Shown: positions 1 to 8,676, numbered from the stretch's first letter. The stretch: 64,000 nt of DNA from an uncultured Bacteroidales bacterium (GCA_902799185.1 CADBZO010000005.1:1-64000); one strand, 5' to 3'. A program made the numbers and translations. The notes: generated by a model from the sequence alone, not told the origin.

Positions 1-1
1 C

Positions 2-160
2 GCTTTCTATATGGGATGGCAGGGAAGGCTGAAAATCCTGTTTACCCGAGAGAAAGAAGGACTTACCGCCGAAGAAATGGCACCGATATACATCCCCGGA
101 TTCGGAGACCGCGGAAGTGTAGGCTGGGGATTGAGTTACCATTTAGGATGGAAATTTTAA
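2..160 (+). CDS. C-terminal end of an outer-membrane beta-barrel-like protein (partial)
   Basis: An open frame runs from the window edge to a TAA ending at 160, giving 52 residues. It is rich in Gly and aromatic residues and ends in YHLGWKF, that is, in an alternating aromatic pattern with a terminal Phe, typical of the last strand of outer-membrane barrels. The start lies outside the window, so the family cannot be named. The competing frame beginning at 16 is highly basic and looks like a shadow. The outer-membrane call is an inference from the last strand only. Confidence 0.5.
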   Translation, partial: AFYMGWQGRLKILFTREKEGLTAEEMAPIYIPGFGDRGSVGWGLSYHLGWKF

Positions 161-183
161 TCACCCGATTACCTGTCAATCCC

Positions 184-213
184 GACGGTCAAACGACGGT
201 CAAACGACAGTCA
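184..213. repeat. Short tandem word repeat (GTCAAACGAC type) upstream of transketolase
   Basis: Three imperfect copies of a GACGGTCAAAC-like word lie between the outer-membrane gene and transketolase. Related words (GTCAAACCTTCAAACGTC) occur inside the flavodoxin gene near 37385. No clear TAnnTTTG promoter is visible in the 100-bp gap, so transketolase may be read through from upstream. Confidence 0.5.
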
Positions 214-259
214 AGGCTAATATAAGAACGATGTTAGGCAAATAAAACACTATAATATT

Positions 260-2269
260 ATGAACAAAACACAACTTTTGAATCGTGCGGCGGATAACAT
301 TCGTATCCTCGCAGCAGCAGCAGTAGAAAAAGCAAAGAGTGGTCACCCGGGCGGAGCTATGGGCGGCGCAGATTTCATCAATGTGCTCTTTAGCGAGTTC
401 CTTGAATACGACCCGGACAACGCCGGTTGGGAGGCACGCGACCGTTTCTTCCTCGACCCCGGACACATGGCGCCGATGTTATACGGTCAGCTATGTCTGG
501 CAGGCAAGTTCACGCTCGAAGACCTCAAGAACCTGCGTCAATGGGGTTCGGTGACTCCCGGTCACCCCGAACGCGAGATAGAGCGGATGATAGAGAACAC
601 CTCCGGTCCGCTCGGACAGGGGCACACCTTCGCAGTGGGCGCAGCCATCGCCGCCAAGTGGTTCAACCAGCGTTACGGCGAGATTCACAACCCGACGATC
701 TATGCCTTCATCTCCGATGGTGGCGTACAGGAAGAGATCTCGCAGGGCGCAGGACGCTTGGCAGGACATCTCGGGCTCGACAACCTCGTCATGTTCTATG
801 ACTCCAACGAGATTCAGCTCTCGACGGGTTGCAGCGAAGTGACATCCGAAGATGTCGCTGCAAAATACAAGGCGTGGGGATGGTACGTGCAGGAGATCCC
901 GGGCAATGACCCCGACGCTATCCGCGAAGCGCTCATCAAAGCGAAAGCCGAGAAAGGCCGTCCTTCGCTCATCATCGGTCATACCACCATGGGCAAGGGC
1001 TGCGTGACCGCCGAAGGCGAGAACTGGGAAGGCAAATGCTCGACCCACGGAGCCCCGCTCTCCAAAGCCGGTGCGTCCTTCGAAAAGACCATCGAACACC
1101 TCGGTGGCAACCCCGAAGACCCGTTCCAGATCTTCCCGGAAGTGAAGAAACTGTACGACGACCGCGCAGCCGAGTTGCGTGAGTTGTGCAATAAGAAATA
1201 CGAGGCGTACTACGAATGGAAGCAGGCTAATCCGCTCTCTGCCAATGAGTACGAGACCTACATGTCCGGCGAAACGCCGTGCATAGACTGGAGCCTTATC
1301 CAGCAGAAAGCCGGTGCTGCTACCCGCAACGCAAGCGGCGTAGTACTCTCTTTCCTCGCGGAGAACGTAGGCAACATGATTGTTTCGTCCGCCGACCTCT
1401 CCAACTCCGACAAGACCGACGGTTTCCTCAAGAAGACCCACGCCTTCAAGAAGGGCGATTTCTCTGGCCAGTTCCTGCAAGCCGGTGTGTCCGAACTCAC
1501 TATGGCATGCGTCATGATCGGTATGGCGCTCCACGGCGGTATCATCCCTGCCTGCGGTACATTCTTTGTCTTCTCCGACTACATGAAACCTGCGGTTCGT
1601 ATGGCGGCACTTATGGAACTGCCGGTTAAGTTCATTTGGAGCCACGATGCGTTCCGTGTCGGCGAAGACGGACCGACCCACGAGCCTGTAGAGCAGGAGG
1701 CGCAGATCCGTCTCATGGAGAAACTGCATAACCATTCCGGCAAACCGTCCATGCTCGTTCTCCGTCCGGCGGATGCCGAGGAGACCACCCTCGCATGGCG
1801 TCTCGCTATTGAGAACACCGCTACGCCGACTGCCCTCATCCTCAGCCGTCAGGACATCGCTCCGGTGCCCAACGTCAACCTCGAAGGCTTCCGCAAAGGT
1901 GCGTACATCGTCTCCAAAGACGAGAATCCGCAAGTAGTCCTCTTGGCTTCCGGCTCCGAGGTTTCCACCCTTCTTGCCGGTGCCGAACTGCTCCGCGCAG
2001 AGGGCATCCGTCTGCAGATTGTCAGCGTGCCGTCCGAAGGTCTCTTCCGTGAGCAGCCCAAAGAGTACCAAGACTCCGTCCTCCCAAAGGGTATCAAGCG
2101 TTTCGGTATGACCGCCGGTCTGCCCTGCACCCTCGAAGGTTTGGTAGGCGAGAACGGCGCCGTCTGGGGGCTCAACTCCTTCGGCTTCTCCGCCCCGTAC
2201 AAAGTCCTTGACGAGAAACTCGGCTTCACCGCCCAGAATGTCTATGAGCAAGTAAAGAAACTTCTCTGA
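260..2269 (+). CDS. tkt: Transketolase
   Basis: Transketolase moves two-carbon ketol units between sugar phosphates in the cytosolic non-oxidative pentose phosphate pathway, using thiamine diphosphate. The 669-residue length is normal for the bacterial enzyme. Visible signatures are GHPGGAMGG near residue 30, the thiamine diphosphate motif SDGGVQEE near 152 (the first Gly of the usual GDG is Ser), and the second-half motif GEDGPTHEP near 467. The pyrimidine and C-terminal domains are intact. The gene is GC-rich with even codon use, a housekeeping look that contrasts with AT-rich accessory genes further on. It is followed after 45 bp by an unrelated BRO-like gene. Confidence 0.96.
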   Translation: MNKTQLLNRAADNIRILAAAAVEKAKSGHPGGAMGGADFINVLFSEFLEYDPDNAGWEARDRFFLDPGHMAPMLYGQLCLAGKFTLEDLKNLRQWGSVTPGHPEREIERMIENTSGPLGQGHTFAVGAAIAAKWFNQRYGEIHNPTIYAFISDGGVQEEISQGAGRLAGHLGLDNLVMFYDSNEIQLSTGCSEVTSEDVAAKYKAWGWYVQEIPGNDPDAIREALIKAKAEKGRPSLIIGHTTMGKGCVTAEGENWEGKCSTHGAPLSKAGASFEKTIEHLGGNPEDPFQIFPEVKKLYDDRAAELRELCNKKYEAYYEWKQANPLSANEYETYMSGETPCIDWSLIQQKAGAATRNASGVVLSFLAENVGNMIVSSADLSNSDKTDGFLKKTHAFKKGDFSGQFLQAGVSELTMACVMIGMALHGGIIPACGTFFVFSDYMKPAVRMAALMELPVKFIWSHDAFRVGEDGPTHEPVEQEAQIRLMEKLHNHSGKPSMLVLRPADAEETTLAWRLAIENTATPTALILSRQDIAPVPNVNLEGFRKGAYIVSKDENPQVVLLASGSEVSTLLAGAELLRAEGIRLQIVSVPSEGLFREQPKEYQDSVLPKGIKRFGMTAGLPCTLEGLVGENGAVWGLNSFGFSAPYKVLDEKLGFTAQNVYEQVKKLL

Positions 2270-2314
2270 CCGCTTCGCTGAAGGAGTCATATTCCTTATT
2301 CTTTAATCATTAAA

Positions 2315-3184
2315 ATGGACGATAATTTTGCTATACAACTCTTTGAAGGAAAGCGTGTCCGCATCGTGTGGGACGCCGAGGAGGAAAAGTACTATTTCTC
2401 TATTGTGGATATAGTACAGGTATTAACGGATAGTGCCGATGCCAAGCAATACATTAAGAAAATGCGCGCACGTGATCCGGAATTAGATTCCAAGTGGGGT
2501 ACAATTTGTACCCCTGTTGAAATGAGAGCTTTTGATGGAAAACGGAGAAAAGTTCAAGCCGCTGATTTACAAGGTATTTTCCGTCTCATCCAGTCTGTTC
2601 CCTCCAAGAAAGCCGAGCCTGTCAAACAGTGGTTGGCAAAGTTAGGCGAACAGCGCATAGACCAGATGATCGATCCGGAACTGACCTTCCAAATGGCGGT
2701 GGAGGACTATCGCCGCCAAGGTTATTCCGACAAATGGATTAACGAAAGGATGCGCTCCATCGAAATGCGCAAAGAGTTGACCGACGAATGGCATCGTGCA
2801 GGTATTACGGAGCAGAAGGATTTTGCGATTCTCACGAATGTCCTCACGCAGGCTTGGAGCGGAATGACCACCGGTGAGTACAAACGCCACAAAGGTCTGA
2901 CGAAAGAGAACTTGCGTGATAACATGACGAATGTGGAGTTGGCACTAAACACGCTTGCCGAAGTGACTGCCACGGAAATATCCCGCCAGCGTAATCCCAA
3001 AGGCATGGCTCAGAGTCGCCAGACTGCCAAAGAAGGTGGCGAAGTCGCGCGAAACGCCCGTGCGGACATTGAGAGTCGTTTGGGTCATTCCGTCATCTCG
3101 TCGGAGCGAGCTTCGGACCACCTCCGCCCGTTAGAAGAACGCAAAGCAGAAGAATTACCGTTCGAGGATAAGGAAGATAAATAG
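2315..3184 (+). CDS. BRO-N / DinD-like DNA-damage-inducible or antirepressor-type protein
   Basis: A 289-residue protein with an N-terminal BRO-like domain (about residues 5-110: FEGKRVRIVWD, YYFSIVDIVQVL, the Lys/Arg-rich AFDGKRRKVQAADLQGIFRLIQ) and a helical C-terminal half with the MRKELTDEW segment seen in DinD-like proteins. BRO-N domains bind DNA and are found in phage antirepressors; DinD of E. coli is LexA-regulated and inhibits RecA. The tail (residues 230-289) is charged and probably disordered. It is followed by a clear terminator. The domain call is good; a specific role in SOS or phage control is inference. Confidence 0.75.
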   Translation: MDDNFAIQLFEGKRVRIVWDAEEEKYYFSIVDIVQVLTDSADAKQYIKKMRARDPELDSKWGTICTPVEMRAFDGKRRKVQAADLQGIFRLIQSVPSKKAEPVKQWLAKLGEQRIDQMIDPELTFQMAVEDYRRQGYSDKWINERMRSIEMRKELTDEWHRAGITEQKDFAILTNVLTQAWSGMTTGEYKRHKGLTKENLRDNMTNVELALNTLAEVTATEISRQRNPKGMAQSRQTAKEGGEVARNARADIESRLGHSVISSERASDHLRPLEERKAEELPFEDKEDK

Positions 3185-3193
3185 ATTACAAAG

Positions 3194-3222
3194 GCAAGTG
3201 GCAGAAATGTCACTTGCTTTTG
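3194..3222 (+). terminator. Rho-independent terminator after the BRO-like gene
   Basis: A 7-bp stem GCAAGTG / CACTTGC with a 10-nt loop is followed by TTTTGTTTT, starting 10 nt after the stop codon. Confidence 0.85.
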
Positions 3223-3235
3223 TTTTGGACGGACA

Positions 3236-3249
3236 AATCTTAATAATCG
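3236..3249 (+). repeat. Dispersed motif copy 1 (AATCTTAATAATCG)
   Basis: First of six intergenic copies of GAATCTTAATAATCGG in this window (others near 7181, 8906, 18185, 18466, 18631). It lies just after the terminator of the BRO-like gene. The last G is lost and the first base is A. Confidence 0.6.
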
Positions 3250-3309
3250 AAAGAGAGAGAACAAAAAAGAGAGAATTGCATCCTATTGGGCAAAAAACTT
3301 CCCGAACCC

Positions 3310-3340
3310 TTGCATAATTCAAAAAAAAGCAGTACCTTTG
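3310..3340 (+). promoter_or_regulatory. Bacteroidetes-type promoter of the kinase-like gene
   Basis: CTTGCAT at -33 and TACCTTTG (3333-3340) at -7 are 20 bp apart. The predicted start of transcription is about 15 nt before the ATG at 3361, which decides that start over a longer open frame beginning at 3286, since that would begin inside the promoter. Confidence 0.85.
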
Positions 3341-3360
3341 CAGCCAAAAGTTGCAAAGAC

Positions 3361-4149
3361 ATGAACGAGAAACGGTTAATTGACATATTTAATAGTATCC
3401 GCGACAGCGGTTTCTCGGCCCATACACTCCAACTAATTGACAATTATACCAACGATATACTTTATGGAAGAACAAATCTTGATCGATTCAATCAACAAGA
3501 GCATGCAGGACTCTGCTCTGGAGGCGCGCCTCTCATTGGGGCGTATATCGTGTGCTGTTACGCGCGAGCAAGCTTTGAACCAGGTCGCTTTTCTCCTGAA
3601 CGCCAAGAAAGCAGCCCAAGCAACTGGGAAATAGACGCCAAACAAGAGGAAGTGTTGCAACAATGGGCGGAAGCCAAGAGTCTCTGGTTCCCTCATTCCG
3701 AGCAACTGCTGACTGCTCATTACGGACCTAAGATTGCACAACAAGCGGAAGCGAAGGTGTACTATCGAACCGGAGATACTTCTGTTATCAAGGAACGCAC
3801 ATCTATCTATGCTACTTTTGGCAAGGCACTTGAAGCTATCATATTGCATAATTCTTTGTTCCCAGAGACAAGAATGAAAGTAATCGGTTTTACGCGTGAT
3901 TCGGATGGTCTTTTCAGAATAATTCTCACGCAGCAATTCATAGCGTGCAAACGCCTTGCTACCAAAGATGAAATAGATGAAATGGTTGCGGCAAAAGGTT
4001 TCCGAGACAACAAAGAAGGCGAGGGCGTGAATTATATCGGCGACCGTCTGTATTTGGAAGATATGCACCCTGCAAATGTTTTCATTGATGCCACAACTAA
4101 CCAACCGACCTGTATTGATTGTATCGTTAAGTTTATTAAGAAAGAATAA
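3361..4149 (+). CDS. Putative PolyVal-type protein kinase-like protein
   Basis: A 262-residue soluble protein. The C-terminal segment LEDMHPANVFID near residue 232, followed by a hydrophobic strand with Asp (TCIDCIVKF), looks like a kinase catalytic loop plus metal-binding region, and an upstream Tyr-rich part (AKVYYRTGDTSVIKE) would fit the N-lobe. This matches the short kinase-like family described from polyvalent mobile-element proteins (Kinase-PolyVal). The usual HxD of the catalytic loop reads EDMHPAN, so activity is uncertain. It has its own promoter and is followed immediately by the structured element at 4150. The kinase assignment is an inference from these motifs. Confidence 0.55.
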   Translation: MNEKRLIDIFNSIRDSGFSAHTLQLIDNYTNDILYGRTNLDRFNQQEHAGLCSGGAPLIGAYIVCCYARASFEPGRFSPERQESSPSNWEIDAKQEEVLQQWAEAKSLWFPHSEQLLTAHYGPKIAQQAEAKVYYRTGDTSVIKERTSIYATFGKALEAIILHNSLFPETRMKVIGFTRDSDGLFRIILTQQFIACKRLATKDEIDEMVAAKGFRDNKEGEGVNYIGDRLYLEDMHPANVFIDATTNQPTCIDCIVKFIKKE

Positions 4150-4468
4150 ATCGTCCCTCTCCGAGCGGTGCTTCCGAGCACGGTGTGAAAGGAGAAAAAC
4201 ATTAGACATAAAGACAAGCGCAAAGCGTTGCGCTAATTAAATAAAAACAAAGCATTACTATTATTTCGCGTTTACCGAAAGTGTAGCGACTAAAGGATAT
4301 AAAACAAAGAAATAATAAGAGGCAGAACTTAAAATACAGGCAATCGCCTGTTGTTAGTTGTGCTTTCCATACAATAATAAGTGCTTACATATTCAGTGTG
4401 AGTTTCTTATGTATGGAAAGGCTTCTTGCTACACTGCCTTGGTAACGCGATAAGAAACTCGCACTTTT
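4150..4468 (+). ncRNA. Candidate structured RNA or leader element, copy A
   Basis: This gap before the MBOAT gene holds a 16-bp box ATCGTCCCTCTCCGAG (4150-4165) directly after the upstream stop, hairpins at 4218-4233 (GCGCAA/TTGCGC) and 4337-4350 (CAGGC/GCCTG), and a rod CTTTCCATAC (4363-4372) / GTATGGAAAG (4411-4420). The strand 4395-4410 inside that rod is also complementary to 4450-4466, which is followed by TTTT. The two pairings exclude each other, as in an attenuator. The element at 14975-15246 has the same box and the same logic with different bases. No known RNA family was recognised. Confidence 0.5.
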
Positions 4469-4519
4469 CTTATCGCCACGATTGATAGTTATGCGTAAAT
4501 AAGTAATTAACTATCAATC

Positions 4520-6088
4520 ATGCTATTTAATAGCCTTGAATTTGCATTCTTTCTGCCGATAGTGTTTCTGCTCTATTGGTTTCTGACGCCCTCCGGCACA
4601 AACGGACCGCGTTACTCGCTCTTCCGTTATTGGCACGTGAGCGAACAAACGGCACTGCGCATCCAAAATGCCTTTGTCCTTGTCGCCAGTTACATCTTCT
4701 ATGGCTGGTGGAACTGGCGGTTTCTGTTGCTGATTGCTTTTACCTCCTTCTGCTCCTGGGCAAGCGGTCTGCTTATCAACACCTCTCCCCACGCCCTCTC
4801 CAAAGGAGAGGAAGCACGGAGGAGATTGTTTTCTCCTAAGTTTTGGATGATTGCCAATATCATTCTCAACCTCGGCATCCTCGCGGTCTTCAAGTACTAT
4901 GACTTCTTTGTCTCGGAGTTCGGGCAGTTGTTCGGTATCAGCACGGATAGCCTCTTGCTCAAAATCATTCTTCCTGTCGGCATTTCGTTCTATACCTTCC
5001 AAGCCCTGAGTTACTCGATAGATGTTTACCTCCAGAAGATAGAACCGACCAAAGATATTATTGCCTTCTTTGCGTTCATTGCGTTCTTTCCGCAATTAGT
5101 CGCCGGACCTATTGAGCGCGCAACAAACCTCTTGCCGCAGTTCCTGCAAAAACGCACGTTCTCATATGACCAAGCGACCGACGGAATGCGCCAAATCCTC
5201 TGGGGTTTGTTCAAGAAAATCGTGGTAGCCGACAACTGCGCTACGTATGTGGACCAAGTCTGGGCGACCTACGACACTCAAACCGGCTCTACACTCTTGT
5301 TGGCAGCCATTCTCTTTACCTTCCAGATTTACGGCGACTTCTCCGGTTATAGTGACATAGCTATCGGAACAGCCAAACTCTTTGGCATCAAACTGATGCG
5401 CAACTTCAACAACCCGTATTTCTCGCGTGACATAGCAGAGTTCTGGCGTCGCTGGCATATATCCCTTACTACTTGGTTCCGTGACTATGTCTATATCCCT
5501 CTCGGCGGTAGCCGACCGGAGATCCCTGCCCACATCCAGCACCCCGACCGTTACAAGAAACTAATCATCATCCGTAACACGTTTGTCATCTTCCTTCTCT
5601 CCGGTTTCTGGCATGGCGCGAACTGGACTTTTATTGCTTGGGGTGCATACCATGCCATCCTTTTCCTTCCCCTCATCCTTCTTGGCAAAAACCGCAAATA
5701 CACCAACCAAGTCGCCGAAGGACGGTTATTCCCCACATGGCGCGAAACTCTCCAAATCCTTTGTACTTTCCTCCTCGTCGTCCTAGGCTGGATCATCTTT
5801 CGTGCACCGCACATGCCAACATTACTCCATTATTTAGAGGGAATATGTAATTCCTCCATTCTGGCCATTCCATGGCTCATGACACGTCTTTACTATATTC
5901 CAACATTCATATGGATTCTTATCATGCTTATAGCAGAGTGGATAAATAGAAATAGCGAGCATGGCCTATATCTAAAAAACGAGAATAATATTTCCCGTAT
6001 GTTAGTTATAATACTAGCAATTGTAGTAATGTATTACTTTTTAAAAGTTATCGATAGTAGTAACAACTTTATTTATTTTCAATTCTAA
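4520..6088 (+). CDS. MBOAT family O-acyltransferase (AlgI-like)
   Basis: A 522-residue polytopic inner-membrane protein. Members transfer acyl (often acetyl) groups to extracytoplasmic sugars or polymers, usually with an SGNH-type partner. Diagnostic segments are FWRRWHISLTTWFRDYVYIPLGG from residue 307 and SGFWHGANWTFIAWG from about 360, which contains the conserved His. The stop overlaps the ATG of the next gene (TAATG), so the two are translationally coupled. Two oddities: a palindromic repeat (4781-4811) is read in frame as a loop near residues 88-98, and base composition falls sharply near 5820, so the last 90 residues look like a different origin. The acylated substrate is unknown. Confidence 0.93.
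   Translation: MLFNSLEFAFFLPIVFLLYWFLTPSGTNGPRYSLFRYWHVSEQTALRIQNAFVLVASYIFYGWWNWRFLLLIAFTSFCSWASGLLINTSPHALSKGEEARRRLFSPKFWMIANIILNLGILAVFKYYDFFVSEFGQLFGISTDSLLLKIILPVGISFYTFQALSYSIDVYLQKIEPTKDIIAFFAFIAFFPQLVAGPIERATNLLPQFLQKRTFSYDQATDGMRQILWGLFKKIVVADNCATYVDQVWATYDTQTGSTLLLAAILFTFQIYGDFSGYSDIAIGTAKLFGIKLMRNFNNPYFSRDIAEFWRRWHISLTTWFRDYVYIPLGGSRPEIPAHIQHPDRYKKLIIIRNTFVIFLLSGFWHGANWTFIAWGAYHAILFLPLILLGKNRKYTNQVAEGRLFPTWRETLQILCTFLLVVLGWIIFRAPHMPTLLHYLEGICNSSILAIPWLMTRLYYIPTFIWILIMLIAEWINRNSEHGLYLKNENNISRMLVIILAIVVMYYFLKVIDSSNNFIYFQF
4781..4811. repeat. CCCTCTCC palindromic repeat inside the MBOAT gene
   Basis: ACCTCTCCCC ACGCCCTCTC CAAAGGAGAGG matches the palindromic element found between genes at 9071 and 63018 and inside two other reading frames (41288, 62837). 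Here it is in frame and codes for a polar loop. Confidence 0.75.
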
Positions 6089-7023
6089 TGAAAAAATTTG
6101 TTCATAGAATCTTAATATATAGTGGAATTATTTTTGGATGCACAGCACTATTATGGCGTATTCTTATATCTGTCAAGAATGATTACTGCATTCATTCTCA
6201 TGAAACAGATGTATTTAAACAAATAGAACGCTTAGATACAATGTCTTCTCCAAAAATAATTATTATAGGTGGAAGTGGTTGCGGATTTGGAATAAGTTCT
6301 CCCTTACTTTATCAACATTATAATATGAATGTTAGTAATACAGGGACACATGCGGGACTAGGACTTTGTTTACAAATCAATTTGGTAAGAAATTACATTT
6401 CTACACATGATATCGTAATTGTAATACCTGAATATGAACAATATACAAAGTTATACTATGGAGATGAAACTGCTTTGCGCATATTAACCAGTACTAAACC
6501 TGAAGGTTATAAACAACTCTCCCTATTGCAGCAACTACATTTATATAAATATGTTCCTATGGCATTCTCTGATGCTCTTAAAAGTAAAGGTATGGGAACA
6601 TTTGGCGACACGATACCCTATGCCAAAGAAGCAGTTAATGAGTATGGGGATGTCGAAAGATATGTAAATAGGAATCATCAAAATAAAGAGTGGAAGCCGA
6701 ATGTATTTAGTGGGCTTATTAGCGAAATTCCATTCTTGTTTCTTGCGGAGTTTTATAAAGAATGCAAAGAAAAACAAGCGCACTTACTTATATTTCCACC
6801 TGCGTTGAGACATGAGGCTTTTAAGCGTAATGAAAATAAAATTGAGAAAATATGGGGCCGACTTAAAAAATATGAGTTACCAATCGTAAGTACTCCCTGT
6901 AACTATTGCTTACCTGATTCATTGTATTACGACACAGATTATCATTTGACATATGAAGGTGTTATTATAAGAACTAATAAACTAATAACTGATATAGATT
7001 CTTTGGGCATAATACCTTATTAA
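6088..7023 (+). CDS. SGNH-like (AlgJ/DltD-type) acyltransferase partner
   Basis: A 311-residue protein with one N-terminal membrane segment and an extracytoplasmic domain. GGSGCGFGIS near residue 61 fits the SGNH serine block, and DTDYH near 281 supplies the Asp and His of the triad. The layout is that of AlgJ/AlgX/DltD-like proteins that work with MBOAT acyltransferases, and the start codon overlaps the MBOAT stop. The gene is strongly AT-rich, like the last part of the MBOAT gene and unlike its first part. It probably completes transfer of the acyl group to an exported glycan; the substrate cannot be told from the sequence. Confidence 0.75.
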   Translation: MKKFVHRILIYSGIIFGCTALLWRILISVKNDYCIHSHETDVFKQIERLDTMSSPKIIIIGGSGCGFGISSPLLYQHYNMNVSNTGTHAGLGLCLQINLVRNYISTHDIVIVIPEYEQYTKLYYGDETALRILTSTKPEGYKQLSLLQQLHLYKYVPMAFSDALKSKGMGTFGDTIPYAKEAVNEYGDVERYVNRNHQNKEWKPNVFSGLISEIPFLFLAEFYKECKEKQAHLLIFPPALRHEAFKRNENKIEKIWGRLKKYELPIVSTPCNYCLPDSLYYDTDYHLTYEGVIIRTNKLITDIDSLGIIPY

Positions 7024-7180
7024 GTTCGCATATCTTTCATTTCATGCATTGACATTCGAAGCCACTCGCGCAAACGCGGAGACTGTATCTGCATAGTTTA
7101 TAGGCTTTATAAGTCCTCCCTCTCCGCATGGCTCTTTAGTCTGTTGAATACACAAGGATGTGTGAATCTGTGAACAGGCG

Positions 7181-7196
7181 GAATCTTAATAATCGG
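7181..7196 (+). repeat. Dispersed motif copy 2 (GAATCTTAATAATCGG)
   Basis: Exact copy, 160 bp after the SGNH-like gene, followed by CAATAACG and then by the hairpin at 7218. The copy at 18631 is also followed by CAATTACG. Confidence 0.65.
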
Positions 7197-7217
7197 CAAT
7201 AACGTACACAAAACCAA

Positions 7218-7245
7218 CAACGCACTCCCGAATGAGAGTGCGTTG
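7218..7245. terminator. Bidirectional-type hairpin between convergent genes
   Basis: CAACGCACTC / GAGTGCGTTG, a perfect 10-bp stem with an 8-nt loop, lies between the SGNH-like gene (+) and the abiEii-like gene (-). There is no long T-run on either side, so efficiency is uncertain. Confidence 0.7.
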
Positions 7246-7253
7246 TGGTATGG

Positions 7254-8039
7254 TTATAAACTGGATTTTAGAATTTCCATAAAATGGAGTATCTGTTCGC
7301 TTTTGCGAGGCTCAAAGAGAAGGTGCTCAAAATCACGCTGCTTGGTCTTTAGATCTGTATGAGTGACAGTTTCTTGCAGTTGTACCAATAGTTGTTCCTT
7401 GTTCTCTATCCCGTGGCGTTGCTTCAAGAATTCGTAGTCCGGTTTTGTGCGTTGCCATAAAAAAAGGACATCGTAAAAGTCACGCCCCTTTTGACGGGTC
7501 AAAAGAGCCGATAGTTTCATTGAAAGAAGAATGCTCACAGGAGGAACAGGAACGGGAAAATAGAAGCCTAAACGGCTGATTGTCGCCATTTCTCGCGGAT
7601 AAACAATGCCTTGATCTTGTGCCTCTATCTTCATCAAAAACCGTTCTTCACGATGACCTGTTAGTTGAAGAGAGAAGAGTAGTTCCGGGAAATATACATT
7701 CCTGCGGAAGGCAGTCAGATTCGGATTCTCTTTATCACGCGGCTCAACCCTCAAACCTTGAAGCGTCAGATAGCGCATAAGACCGTCCGTCATTTGGATA
7801 AAATCCTCTTGGCTAAGGTTCTTGCAATCAAAATCCAAATCTTCAGAGAAACGGTCAATGCCGTGTATCAGCCGTAGGTTCGTGCCTCCGATGAAAGCTA
7901 ACTTGTCCGACCATGTCGATTGAGAGATCCATTCCATTGCCAGACACTCAATATACTCCTTGAGCAAATGCTTTTGGAAGTTGGCATTGTTGGCAATCTG
8001 TGGCGGATAGAAACCGCGTATGTATGTTAAGTCAATCAT
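7254..8039 (-). CDS. AbiEii/AbiGii-family nucleotidyltransferase toxin
   Basis: A 261-residue protein of the type IV AbiE toxin family. GGT at 51-53 and SEDLDF at 65-70 form the nucleotidyltransferase motif, with a helical C-terminal half. Characterised AbiEii proteins block growth reversibly, and related MenT toxins add nucleotides to tRNA acceptor ends. The start was taken at 8039 because it overlaps the stop of the upstream antitoxin gene (ATGA), the normal arrangement; the open frame extends further but that part is a shadow of the antitoxin gene. The motifs look intact, so the toxin may be active. Confidence 0.9.
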   Translation of the reverse strand: MIDLTYIRGFYPPQIANNANFQKHLLKEYIECLAMEWISQSTWSDKLAFIGGTNLRLIHGIDRFSEDLDFDCKNLSQEDFIQMTDGLMRYLTLQGLRVEPRDKENPNLTAFRRNVYFPELLFSLQLTGHREERFLMKIEAQDQGIVYPREMATISRLGFYFPVPVPPVSILLSMKLSALLTRQKGRDFYDVLFLWQRTKPDYEFLKQRHGIENKEQLLVQLQETVTHTDLKTKQRDFEHLLFEPRKSEQILHFMEILKSSL

Positions 8040-8653
8040 ATTCCGTATGTTTTGAGCATGAGTTTTACCCGCTTGGTTAGTACCGGGCTTCCAATGCGGC
8101 TGGCGTATTCTGCAAGCCGTTCCTTGTCTAACTCGTTTTGTATGAAATCTTCGTCCAGACGCAATTCGCGCATTTCTTCTTCCGTTGAATACTGCGGATA
8201 GAGATAAAGCAAATCGATAAGCGCCTTCTCCGGAGTGGCTAATATAAAGGTCTTGCCGTCGGATAACTGCTTTGGTTCGTAGCCCCAAAACAGAGAAGGT
8301 TTGATAGTCTGATAACTATAGGAAGCAAAGACATTCTCAAACTGCGCTGTTTTGCGCGTTGTAATACTTGTAATGGCTACCACTGCTTCCGGAATAACGC
8401 CATAGAACGATAAAGCGGTATGCAGACTGATATAGGATGGGGTATATATCTTCGATGCAATATAGCGTGCGTAATCCGGCTTGTTCACGTAATCCGCAAA
8501 GGCATACCATCCCTGTCGCAAGGGAACAATATAGCCAGCTTTTTGCCATCGCAGATAATTTCCACGCGGAAAGTCCGGGTGTATTGCTCTCACTTGTGCT
8601 GTAGAAAAACAAGCCAAATGATGCCACTGATTATAAAACGAATTATAGGTCAT
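8036..8653 (-). CDS. AbiEi-family antitoxin / transcriptional repressor
   Basis: A 205-residue protein with an N-terminal winged helix (about residues 10-60, including GYIVPLRQGWYAF) and the AbiEi C-terminal domain (SYISLHTALSFYGVIPE near 92; ATPEKALIDLLYL near 150). AbiEi counteracts AbiEii and represses its own operon by binding inverted repeats. Here a perfect inverted repeat (8677-8692) lies between the predicted transcription start and the start codon. Toxin and antitoxin overlap by four bases. Together they form a complete type IV system that probably acts by abortive infection. Confidence 0.9.
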   Translation of the reverse strand: MTYNSFYNQWHHLACFSTAQVRAIHPDFPRGNYLRWQKAGYIVPLRQGWYAFADYVNKPDYARYIASKIYTPSYISLHTALSFYGVIPEAVVAITSITTRKTAQFENVFASYSYQTIKPSLFWGYEPKQLSDGKTFILATPEKALIDLLYLYPQYSTEEEMRELRLDEDFIQNELDKERLAEYASRIGSPVLTKRVKLMLKTYGI

Positions 8654-8676
8654 AATGTGCTAATCATTTCGGTAAT

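Noticed and set aside
491..2290. A 599-codon open frame on the minus strand, antisense to transketolase.
   Set aside because: Transketolase on the plus strand has full family motifs; the antisense frame has no domain, no promoter and mirrors the codon bias of a GC-rich gene.
4150..4519. tmRNA, RNase P RNA or signal recognition particle RNA in the 4.2-kb gap.
   Set aside because: None of the hallmark sequences of these RNAs is present; the fold logic matches only the second copy at 14975.
8040..8288. A longer N-terminus for the AbiEii-like toxin starting at 8288.
   Set aside because: The extra residues are a shadow of the antitoxin gene; the start at 8039 gives the usual ATGA overlap and the family N-terminus.
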